This document shows, in pieces, positions 48,310-60,000 of a stretch of DNA of 64,000 bases. Each line of letters starts with the position of its first letter. The stretch's first letter is position 1. Below the pieces are notes generated by a model. It was given only the letters and a program-made list of their open reading frames with translations. It did not search any database and was not told the DNA's origin. The stretch is from Stictocephala bisonia. Lineage: Eukaryota > Arthropoda > Insecta > Hemiptera > Membracidae. The DNA is taken from NCBI GenBank assembly GCA_035578905.1, contig JAQJVL010000200.1:186001-250000 (forward strand), given 5' to 3'. The position numbers and the translations under genes were made by a program.

Positions 48310-50440
48310 TTTCTGTTAGTAAATTATGTGTGAACGTCACAGTTAATGCTAGTGAATAAAGAATTGAACTTGACAGTTACTGCTCGTGAATTAAGCGTTG
48401 AACTGCACAGTTGCTGCTAGTGAATTAAGTGTTTGAACTGCACAGTTGCTGCTAGTGTATAAACGTTGAACTGCACAGTTACTGCTTGTGAATTAAGTGT
48501 TTGAACTGCACAGTTACTGCTAGTGTATAAACGTTGAACTGCAGTTACTGATAGTGTATAAACGTTGAACTGCACAGTTACTGCTAGTGTATAAAAGTTG
48601 ATCTGCACAGTCACTGCTCGTGAATTAAGCGTTGAACTGCACAGTTGCTGCTAGTGAATTAAGTGTTTGAACTGCACAGTTGCTGCTAGTGAATTAATTG
48701 TTTGAACTGCACAGTTACTGCTATTGTTAACCTTGAACTGCACAGTTATTGCTTGTGAATTAAGTGTTTGAACTGCACAGTTACTGCTAGTGTATAAACG
48801 TTGAACTGCACAGTTACTGCTCGTGAATTAAGCGTTGAACTGCACATTTGCTGCTAGTGAATTAAGTGTTTGAACTGCACAGTTACTGCTAGTGTATAAA
48901 CGTTGAACTGCACAGTTACTGCTAGTGTATAAACGTTGAACTGCACAGTTACTGCTAGTGTATAAACGTTGAACTGCACAGTTACTGCTCGTGAATTAAG
49001 TGTTTGAACTGCACATTTACTGCTAGTGTATAAACGTTGAATTGCACAGTTGCTGCTAGTGAATTAAGTGTTTGAACTGCACAGTTATTGCTTGTGAATT
49101 AAGTGTTTGAACTGCACAGTTACTGCTAGTGTATAAACGTTGAACTGCACAGTTATTGCTTGTGAATTAAGTGTTTGAACTGCACAGTTACTGCTAGTGT
49201 ATAAACGTTAAACTGCACAATTGTTGCTTGTGAATTAAGTGTTTGAACTGCACAGTTACTGCTAGTGTATAAACGTTGAACTGCACAGTTACTGCTCGTG
49301 AATTAAGCGTTGAACTGCACAGTGACTGCTAGTGTATAAACGTTAAAATGCACAGTTACTGCTCGAGAAATAAGTGTTGAACTGCACAGTGACTGCTAGT
49401 GTATAAACGTTAAAATGCACAGTTACTGCTCGTGTATAAACGTTGAACTGCACAGTTACTGCTAGTGTATAAACGTTGAACTGCACAGTTACTGCTCGTG
49501 AATTAAGCGTTGAACTGCACAGTTACTGCTAGTGTATAAACGTTGAACTGCACAGTTACTGCTAGTGTATAAACGTTGAACTGCACAGTTACTGCTAGTG
49601 TATAAACGTTGAACTGCACAGTTACTGCTAGTGTATAAACGTTGAACTGTACAGTTGCTGCTAGTGTATAAACGTTAAAATGCACAGTTACTGCTCGTGA
49701 ATTAAGTGTTGAACTGCACAGTTGCTGCTAGTGTATAAACGTTGAACTGCACAGTTACTGCTAGTGTATAAACGTTAAAATGCACAGTTACTGCTCGTGA
49801 ATTAAGTGTTGAACTGCACAGTTACTGCTAGTGTATAAACGTTGAACTGCACAGTTACTGCTAGTGTATAAACGTTGAACTGCACAGTTACTGCTAGTGT
49901 ATAAACGTTGAACTGCACAGTTACTGCTAGTGTATAAACGTTGAACTGCACAGTTACTGCTAGTGTATAAACGTTGAACTGCACAGTTACTGCTCGTGAA
50001 TTAAGCGTTGAACTGCACAGTTACTGCTAGTGTATAAACGTTGAACTGCACAGTTACTGCTCGTGAATTAAGCGTTGAACTGCACAGTTACTGCTAGTGT
50101 ATAAACGTTGAACTGCACAGTTACTGCTAGTGTATAAACGTTGAACTGCACAGTTACTGCTAGTGTATAAACGTTGAACTGCACAGTTACTGCTCGTGAA
50201 TTAAGCGTTGAACTGCACAGTTACTGCTCGTGTATAAACGTTGAACTGCACAGTTACTGCTAGTGTATAAACGTTGAACTGCACAGTTACTGCTCGTGAA
50301 TTAAGCGTTGAACTGCACAGTGACTGCTAGTGTATAAACGTTAAAATGCACAGTTACTGCTCGAGAAATAAGTGTTGAACTGCACAGTTGCTGCTAGTGA
50401 TTTAAGTGTTTGAACTGCACAGTTACTGTTAGTGAATTAA
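48310..50440. repeat. 33-35-bp minisatellite, about 63 units
   Basis: Type A unit (33 bp): GTGTATAAACGTTGAACTGC then ACAGTTACTGCTA. Type B units (34-35 bp) begin GTGAATTAAGCGTTGAACTG or GTGAATTAAGTGTTTGAACT. The first third is mostly diverged type B; the last two thirds have runs of identical type A. A block with GAGAAATAAG occurs at about 49300-49390 and again 998 bases later. Type A runs give short minus-strand open frames with VTVQFNVYTLA repeats, an artefact of the 33-bp period. Confidence 0.95.
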
Positions 50441-52750
50441 ATAACGACTGTGTTAGTGTTTTGAACTGAATTAAATGGATTCCAGGCAATAAGATCATTT
50501 CGTAGATGTGTTGCATTTCTCTATTTTAAATGTATACTCGGTACTTTACAAGATACTAGCCCAGCATAAAAGACAAAAGCACATCAAATCACAAGTTCTT
50601 CTTTCTTTACTGGTGGTGCAGAAAAAAGAAAATTAAGCTATGTAAGTGTAATCCAATTCAAAACTTCTCAAGTATTATTTATTGGCATGAACTGAAACCA
50701 AAGGAGTGAGACCTTAATATTTTCGTTTTTAGAAACTCTTCTGTGCTTCATAAGCTTCGTTTTAAATGCTGTAGAGTACTTTGCTTGTTAACTCTGTTTC
50801 TGTTTTATTTCTTGAATACCCCCTCCTATTTGATCGTGCTTGTGAGAGTGCGTGCGTATGTGTGTCCGCTTTACGCGTGTCAATGCCCTGCGCAGCGCGG
50901 GTGAAAGTGTAGAAGAAGAAGAAAGTGCGGTACTTTCATCACACCGGTCAGTACTCACGCACGGTGTTTGTACTGATAAATCAGTTTCTTATAAATCTTA
51001 TTCGGACGGAAAATCGATCATAAACTAATTTGTTATTGTTGGCAAAATAGGATTAATTATTGTATTAATTTGCAATAGTCAAAATTGAAGTCTGTTGTTT
51101 GATTACGTTCAAATATTATCAAACCTTAGCAAATAATGTAAATCTAATATACCTGATGCAGTTTCTCTTTGTTATAAGGAGCGACTGCATATTTAAAAGA
51201 AATTTTGTATTTATAATGATGTCAAAGTAAAACAGCACTCTGGACATCAGTATGTGGCCAGATATCAGAGACCCATGCTTAAATGGCAATAATCACAGAG
51301 AAAAAAGAAACAGGGGTCACGTGATTGGAGGGGAATAAGGGGAAGGGTTGACAACGGTGCTGGCCTTGTTTTCCTACTAACTACTCGACACCCCAGGTTT
51401 CTATAGCTCATTCAGCGCACTATTGGATAAGACCTCTGTTTCTTTTTTATATCTGGCCATATTGCTTTGCGAATTCCGAATTAATTTTATAGTCAAAATA
51501 TATAAATACTTAGTTTGAAGTTTTTATTTTCACCTATTTTTCAAAACTGGGCGTAAGTGTTCAAAGAATATCAAAAGCAAACCCAATGCACAATATGATA
51601 ACGTTTAAAATTACACCTCATTCACAACTATTGGTCACTAAATAACGAACAAATATAGATCCGCAAATAACATCTTTCTTATGGGATTAAAACCAACATG
51701 GTGAAAGCCTCTGCAGACTCTTTCCAAGGAACAGTCGGCCTTAGTTTGTTACAATAACTACATTCGCTCATCTACACTCATTCGTAATCCATATTTCCCC
51801 ATACTGTATCATTATGATCGTCTTCAAGATAAACAACCAATAAATATGCAAGGCCAAAATATAAATTTCGTAAATTAAAACAAAAAAGGAGTTGCTCATT
51901 TATATAACCATTGATTTTATACACAAATAGATTTCCCCTCCAATGTTAAATTTTGTGGAAATCTATTTGTGGATGGTGGATATGGACCACAAAACATAAC
52001 AGCTGTTTTGTGGTCCATTATGGAGCGCTGGTGTAGTTCCATGTAAATGTAACGCAGTTTAAATCAGCTGTGGTAACAGACCTCACTAACTAACAAAATT
52101 ACAGGCACAAATATTCCTATTAGATGGGATAATATAATAAAAGGTTGTTGATTATATTATCCTTTCTTTGTTGGTTATATTATTCACTCAAATGCAACTG
52201 AGCCGTTTTGCACCTTCTTTGAGGACTTTCTCTAAGATGATAGTCAAAAACGTGCACTAGTTTGTGTAATTCATGATTATTTATTTTATCAGCCATCTTA
52301 GTTATTATTTTTTTTATATACCCACTGGATGTTCATCTCACAATTAATGCTCCTGCACGGAGATCCTGCAGAAAGTATGTGACCTGCTTACACGCGGGCG
52401 ATTTGCAGAATAGGGTCAGGTCGTGGCCCCGTTATGTCCATCTCGCGACTTGCCGCTCTTTGTGTTCTATTGTCTGGTCGGGGAATATGGTCGGTGTAGG
52501 CGACATTGAACTGGTGTAAATCACTAAATATGTTCCTCATTGTCATAATTAAGAAAATATACAAAAGTCAATTATACGATATATCGTAGTTCCTCTAACT
52601 AATGTACTTGTATAAAGTCATATTACCCTAAAATGATTTTATAAAGATAAATGTAATAATATACACGATAAATTTAGAAACATCCAAGCTTATAACAGTT
52701 AAGAAATCAACTGTGGCAAAGTTACATCTTGTCAGTTGAACATTTATACA
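50441..52750. other. Intergenic with small palindromes, no gene
   Basis: 51250-51464 is bounded by inverted GGCCAGATAT words (51257, and complement near 51445) with matching AAAAAAGAAACAG inside, probably a small MITE. 51712-51835 is the 3' part of a family A copy. 51927-52015 holds two adjacent hairpins (ACACAAATAGATTTCC and TGGACCACAAAA with their complements). Patches at 50860-50960 and 52360-52480 are GC-richer without a clear frame. Confidence 0.45.
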
Positions 52751-54724
52751 TTTTACGTCTCTCTATAGACAGAACGTCTAACAAAGTCTTGATTAAATAT
52801 TGAATTCCGAGAATTTCCGTTCAAAATTTTCACAAGACTTGTCATGATAATTTTAACGAGATTATATTTTTGTTGAAGATTAATTCTTACAAATTTTTTA
52901 TTTTTCAGTGTTGTAGGTTTTAGCGTATTTTGGTGGGATATATTTTGACATTCAACGTTGTTTCCCCAGGAATCTTGTCCGATACGTGAGAAACTGTGAC
53001 GTAACAATGGGGGATGTTTGATTGTGACAATTATCCGGGTGGGAGTGCGCGCCCGCCGGACGACACGCAGGCGTCGCCACATTGATCGTGGACAAACAAA
53101 GGGCTCCAGTTATTACATCAGGAAAGATTGACTTGCTTCTAATTTACCTGAATCAAGTCAGTGTATACCATGTGGTAATTAATTGTTGTGTGTCAATTAT
53201 TGATTTCCTCCTAATTAACGACAAGAAACCAACGATTTTTTATCGATCATCTATTGATTACAGTTTGTAGAATTGTGATATATGTATAGATAAGCATCAG
53301 ATTTGCTGGCCTTGAATAATCACCTACATAACATTAACTCAAGGTTTCCTTCGTTAATCCCCTCCTAATAATATACAGCATCAAAAATATATTATAGCCT
53401 TAATTAACGTATTTTTACTAAGAAAAATATATTAGTGGAAAATGTTTGTTATAATTGAAAAAATCTTGCGTTTAAATTTGGCGTGGTAATCTATTTTCAT
53501 TTGTAACAACTAACTTAAATATTGGAACACAAATCTTCCATTACTGTACTGTATTTGAACGAATTAATCAGAATCTGATATTCCTGATGTCTACGTATCA
53601 ACTGGCAAACAACAACACCATGTTTATTTATAGAACTCGTTGAAAGAGATGTGGTAGCAGACCTGAATCCCTGTATAAAAGCATAGGTTACTATAGCGGC
53701 CTTGGTGTGTAAACGGACCGCAGCGCTACCAGCGGCGACACCAGGTACCACCGTGTTGACCTCAGAGCGGCGACTACCCCCTCCACTCACTCGACCTTCG
53801 CCCTCCCCTCGCGGACATGTCTTCACTGCCAACGCATTGTTGGTTTGTGTAAACTACATAATACACCAAGACAATAATCTCACTGTCAAGGAAATGCAGC
53901 TGCAGGAATTTACTGAATTGTTTTTCTTAGAGCAATGACGTCAACTAGGGCCTACTACAGTGGATCTATACACTACAAATCTCTTGTGTATAACCGATGA
54001 GGTCACGGAAATTACGATGATAAGGTCCAAACACCACTGCATGGTCAAACAGACATGTACAGCTGTGTGCAAAGTTGTAAACTTGATTTAGTGTGAAGTT
54101 ATGTAGTAAACAACCCGGAAAGAAAAAAGCTGTGCAATGAGTAATAGGAAAATATCTAACACTAGGGGACACCCCTGCACGCTTCGCGTGCCAACCCCGA
54201 CGCTCGCTACGCTCGATACACCTCGACCTTCGGCATCGGCATGTAACTATTCAATAAAAAAATCGGTATATTAACTATATAACGTAAAATTACAATATTA
54301 CATTTCGGTACAGTATATCACTCACACTAATTGCTTTGCCACCTATTTAGCCTATTTCAAGAGTGTTCATTTCATTTATTTTTGTTTAACAGCTGAAGAT
54401 TAAACTCATAGTAAAATATTAAATAGTAAAATATTAAATAGTAAAATATTAAATAGTATAATGTCAAACATTCAAAATAGACATGTTTATTTATTTACAA
54501 AACAGCTGTTATTAATTTACTAAAATCAACCCAATGTTATCCTTATGGACCAATCTTTTAAGGGTGCTTTATACCCCTTAGGAGTACTTTATCAAGATGA
54601 AAATACTTTATTTGTCCTATTTAAGTTCTAAAGAAACAGTGTACAAAATTTCAGCTCTCTACCTACATGGGAAGTTGGAGAATTAGTGATGAGTGAGTGA
54701 GTCAATCAGTGAGGGCTTTGCCTT
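52751..54724. other. Intergenic with CpG-rich patches, no firm gene
   Basis: 53030-53085 and 53695-53825 are clearly richer in G, C and CpG than the surroundings. Both carry open frames on both strands, with no family I know. They may be promoter or first-exon sequence of a neighbouring gene. 54175-54250 and 54550-54725 look like ends of common repeats (CTCGCTACGCTCG; GTGTACAAAATTTCAGCTCT). Confidence 0.35.
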
Positions 54725-54812
54725 TTATATATATACTAGCCGACCCGTGCGAAGCATTCGCACTGTATTCTCTTTAAATACCTCTTAATTAAAGTGCACA
54801 CAGTATAGTTAA

Positions 54813-56030
54813 CCCTTTCAGGAGTAAAGACGTCATGTGACGTCCTAATTTTCGTGACTGAAAGAAGTATTAGTTTTGAAAAAGACAAGTTGTAGAGGAG
54901 TAAAAAAATTAAATGTCAAAAAATGTTTCAAACTTGTTTATTAAATTACATCCTTGCGTGGGGAGGAACATCAAAGGCGAATATGGAAAGAATTCTAGTA
55001 TTACAAAAACGGGCAATAAGAATAATAGGAAATCTGCAGGAAAGAGAATCGTGCCGAGAGGCTTTCAAAGAGCTGAGAATTATGACTGTGGTTGGTTTAT
55101 ACATACAAGATGCCATCATGTATGCAGACAGCAGAAATGCTTTAAGAAACCACAACATCCATGGTTATAATACAAGACATGCAGCAGACTTTGTAACAGC
55201 CCGACACCGCCTAGCTCTATATGAGAAGAAACCTTTGTACGTTGGATGTAAACTACACAACCACCTTCCAGAACATCTGCGGACCTTGACTGGCAAGACC
55301 TTAAAAAACAACCTAACTGAATGGCTGATGGATCAACCTCTCTACACCATTGAAGAATTTTTTTACCAACTATGACTTACAATTCCTGTTTTATTATTTT
55401 ATTTTACATGTTGACGCCAATGTATTTCTGAAAGAAATTGTACAAATAAAGATATTCATTCATTCATTCAAACATAATTAATTATTATATTAACACAGTA
55501 CTAAATAATATAACACTAATGTAATATAAAAATAATAAATAAGAACAACTCTACCGTAAAATAAAAATAATAAAAGCAATCAATAACGTATTGAAAGTAT
55601 AAAAGTGATAGCCAAGTTCACTGCAGACTCAATAAATTTGCTGTGTGTAGCTGTGTAGCTGACAGACAACTGAGAGAATGTACGTGAAAAGCGCGCCAAA
55701 GGAGTGAAATGCGCGCCAAACGTTGTATCAGCTGCACGCCAGCTGATGACATCGGGCGAGAACCAAATCAGTTTAGAGAGAGAGGACAAATGAATGTTAC
55801 CACTGACACGAAGAGTGCCAAAAAATGTGCACATCTGAAATTTGAGTTTGCCTGTGGCAGATAGTAATAGTGTAATGTGTTAAGAATATTCACAATTAAT
55901 TTAATAAATTAAATAATTTACCATTACACAAGACGTCACATGACGCCCTTACTCATTTAGGCCAATTTATAAAAAGACGTCATGTGACGTCTTTACTCAG
56001 TTTAGCTAAATTAACGCACTTCTGAAAGGG
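54813..56030. mobile_element. piggyBac-like MITE 4, TTAA-flanked, carrying a LINE insertion
   Basis: TTAA flanks at 54809-54812 and 56031-56034. Ends CCCTTTCAGGAGTAAAGACG and, on the complement, CCCTTTCAGAAGTGCG. GACGTCATGTGACGTC occurs near the left end (54829-54844), and related copies lie inverted near the right end (about 55931 and 55976). The middle is largely a LINE 3' end, so the MITE itself was shorter. No transposase. Confidence 0.72.
54910..55475 (+). mobile_element. LINE C-terminal fragment nested in MITE 4
   Basis: A 150-codon open frame (54923-55375) reads MFQTCLLNYILAWGGTSKAN, then LVLQKRAIRIIGNLQERESC, REAFKELRIMTVVGLYI and a closing LYTIEEFFYQL. These are the standard final blocks of CR1/Jockey-like LINE proteins (W-GG, LQKRAIRII, FKELxIMTV). 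It ends with AATAAAGATATTCATTCATTC, a short-repeat tail. No stop in about 450 bases suggests a recent insertion. Confidence 0.82.
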
Positions 56031-56034
56031 TTAA

Positions 56035-57070
56035 TAAAGCATAGTTAGAGTGCAATTTAACCTAATGTAAATATGGATTAAAGAAGAAATAAAATATGTG
56101 AGTTTAAATTTAATATAATTTATTTTATAAATGTTAGGTTAAGTTATTTACAAATTCAAAGTACCTCTTTAAACACTATGTTTGATGTGATTATGTTTGT
56201 TTTGATTTATTTAATTCACATGTTACAGCTGATCGAATAATGTAAATAAACATTTCAAGTTTAAATTACTTGCAGAATGATATAATAGGTCGTTTTTCAA
56301 AAAAACTATTGGAAAATGAGAGATTTGTGTATTTTCATCAAGTAGTGGGTAAAAAAAGCTTTAAAATGACACCTCATTTATGAAAATTGGTGAAGAATTT
56401 AGGAGGTTATGGCGTACCGACAAAAAAAGTACTTTAGAAATTATAATATATATAGATAGATTATGATTATGTTGGTGGTATAATACTAATAAAGAGATTA
56501 CAACCTTTTTAGCTAGTCTGCTACTGGAACTTTCTGTCTCAAATAAACATAATAAATTTTTGTTTAGTTAAAAACCTTTTCTGGCTAAGCTTTTAAATCG
56601 TTGTGTTTTAACATTAAAAATATCATTGCTACTATTGACGTTTATAAGATCTTAATTTACAATATACATAAATATAAGTAAATATTCGTACAAGAGCAAT
56701 ACTTTGTGTGTGCGGTTTGCGGTCAATTAGAACCCCATTCATTGACTAGTCGTCACACAATTTGGCATGTAGATGCTTCATACAAATACGGGGAACTTAA
56801 TACATGTTACGTTTTCTGACATGTTTCAAATAAAAAAAGGTGACCAGAGAAGGTAATCCCTACACTTTTTTGAATGCAGAGAATACCCCCTAACCTTACA
56901 TTCATAATGAGGCATTGCGTTTACATACGTTGATAAAATGCCTGATGTCGTGCAGAAGTGATGTGCACTGAACTACCAGTGAAATCGGTTCAGAATAATT
57001 CTAATAGTGATGTGTGGAATCGAGTACAACATACTTATGAGTACTTATACTCATATGATCGCGAACGACT
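56035..57070. other. AT-rich repeat end and spacer before the satellite
   Basis: Up to about 56455 this continues the repeat that begins near 54725 (TACTAGCCGACCCGTGCGAA) and ends with ATAATATATATAGATAGATT, a common arthropod repeat boundary. MITE 4 therefore sits inside it. 56460-57070 holds nothing recognised; degenerate satellite-like words begin at about 57020. Confidence 0.4.
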
Positions 57071-60000
57071 TGTACTCAGTACTCACCGCTGTACTCGTAC
57101 ATACTACTGTACTCAGTACTCCCCGCTGTACTCGTACACACTACTGTACTCAGTACTCACCGCTGTACTCGTACACACTACTGTACTCAGTACTCACCAC
57201 TGTACTCGTACTCACTACTGTACTCAGTACTCACCGCTGTACTCGTACTCACTACTGTACTCAGTCCTCACCGCTGTACTCGTACACACTACTGTACTCA
57301 GTACTCACCGCTGTACTCGTACACACTACTGTACACAGTACTCACCGCTGTACTCGCACACACTACTGTACTCAAAACTCACCACTGTACTCGTACTCAC
57401 TACTGTACTCAGTACTCCTCACCGCTGTACTCGTACTCACTACTGTACTCAGTACTCACCGCTGTACTCGTACTCACTATTGTAATCAGTACTCACTGCT
57501 GTACTCGTACTCACTACTGTACTCAGTACTCCTCACCGCTGTACTCGTACTCACTACTGTACTCGTACTCACTACTGTACTCAAAACTCACCACTGTACT
57601 CGTACTCACTACTGTACTCAGTACTCACCGCTGTACTCGTACGCACTACTGTACTCAGTACTCACCGCTGTACTCGTACTCACTATTGTAATCAGTACTC
57701 ACTGCTGTACTCGTACTCACTACTGTACTCAGTACTCCTCACCGCTGTACTCGTACTCACTACTGTACTCGTACTCACTACTGTACTCAAAACTCACCAC
57801 TGTACTCGTACTCACTACTGTACTCAGTACTCACCGCTGTACTCGTACGCACTACTGTACTCAGTACTCACCGCTGTACTCGTACGCACTACGTTCTCAG
57901 TACTCACCACTGTACTCGTATTTACCACTGTACTCGTACTCACTATTGTACTCAGTACTCACCACTGTACTCGTACTTACCACTGTACTCGTACTCACCA
58001 CTGTACTCAGAACTCACCACTGTACTCGTACTTACCACTGTACTCGTACTAACCACTGCACTCGTACTCACTATTGTACTCAGTACTCACCGCTGTACTC
58101 GTACTCACTATTGTACTCAGTACTCACTGCTGTACTCGTACGCACTACGTACTCACTACTGTACTCAATACTCACCGCTGTACTCGTACTCACAACTGAC
58201 GTATATACTCGTACTTAAAACTAACCACTTTACTCGTACTCACTATTGTACTCAGTACTCACCACTGTACTCGTAATCACTATTGTACTCAGTACTAACC
58301 ACTGTACTCGTACTCACTATTGTACTCAGTACTCCTCACCGCTGTACTCGTACACACTACTGATCTCAGTACTGACCACTGTACTCGTACTCACTAATGT
58401 ACTCAGTACTAACCACTGTACTCGTACTCACTATTGTACTCAGTACTAACCACTGTACTCGTACTCACTACTGTACTCAGTACTCACCACTGTACTCGTA
58501 CGCACTACGTACTCACTACTGTACTCAGTACTCCTCACCGCTGTACTCGTACACACTACTGATCTCAGTACTGACCACTGTACTCGTACTCACTAATGTA
58601 CTCAGTACTAACCACTGTACTCGTACTCACTATTGTACTCAGTACTAACCACTGTACTCGTACTCACTACTGTACTCAGTACTAACCACTTTACTCGTAC
58701 TCACTATTGTACTTAGTACTAACCACTGTACTCGTACTCACTATTGTACTCAGTACTCACCACTGTACTCGTACGCACTACGTACTCACTACTGTACTCA
58801 GTACTCCTCACCGCTGTACTCGTACACACTACTGATCTCAGTACTGACCACTGTACTCGTACTCACTAATGTACTCAGTACTAACCACTGTACTCGTACT
58901 CACTATTGTACTCAGTACTAACCACTGTACTCGTACTCACTACTGTACTCAGTACTCACCACTGTACTCGTACGTACTACTGTACTCAGTACTCCTCACC
59001 GCTGTACTCGTACACACTACTGCACTCAGTACTAACCACTGTACTCGTACTCACTAATGTACTCAGTACTGACCACTGTACTCGTACGCACTACGTACTC
59101 ACTAATGTGCTCAGTACTCCTCACCGCTGTACTCGTACTCACTAATGTACTCAGTACTCACTACTGTGCTCGTACTCACTACTGTACTCAGTACTCACCG
59201 CTGTACTCGTACTCACTACTGTACTCAGTACTCACCACTGTACTCGTACTCACTACTGTACTCAGTACTCACCGCTGTACTCGTACTCACTAATGTACTC
59301 AGTACTCACCACTGTACTCGTACTCACTACTGTACTCAGTACTCACTACTGTACTCAGTACTCACCACTGTACTCGTACTCACTACTGTACTCAGTACTC
59401 CTCACCGCTGTACTCGTACTCACTAATGTACTCAGTACTCACTACTGTACTCGTACTCACTACTGTACTCAGTACTCACCACTGTACTCGTACTTACCAC
59501 TGTACTCGTACTTACTACTGTACTCAGTACTCCTCACCGCTGTACTCGTACTCACTAATGTACTCGTACTCACTAATGTACTCAGTACTCACTACTGTAC
59601 TCAGTACTCACCACTGTACTCGTACTCACTACTGTACTCAGTACTCCTCACCGCTGTACTCGTACTCACTAATGTACTCAGTACTAACCACTGTACTCGT
59701 ACTCACTACTGTACTCAGTACTCACCACTGTACTCGTACGTACTACTGTACTCAGTACTCCTCACCGCTGTACTCGTACACACTACTGCACTCAGTACTG
59801 ACCACTGTACTCGTACTCACTAATGTACTCAGTACTGACCACTGTACTCGTACGCACTACGTACTCACTAATGTGCTCAGTACTCCTCACCGCTGTACTC
59901 GTACTCACTAATGTACTCAGTACTCACTACTGTGCTCGTACTCACTACTGTACTCAGTACTCACCGCTGTACTCGTACTCACTACTGTACTCAGTACTCA

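Noticed and set aside
49503..49984. Minus-strand frames with VTVQFNVYTLA repeats
   Set aside because: The 33-bp minisatellite period keeps one frame open; no start context or unique sequence.
48310..50440. CRISPR-like array of regularly spaced repeats
   Set aside because: There are no unique spacers; the units are contiguous tandem copies in a eukaryotic sequence without cas genes.
57007..58218. 403-codon open frame and many others over 57-64 kb (Tyr/Ser/Leu/Thr-rich repeats)
   Set aside because: The 37-bp satellite unit lacks stop codons in all + frames. Frames shift with every unit-length change and the peptides are only translated repeats.
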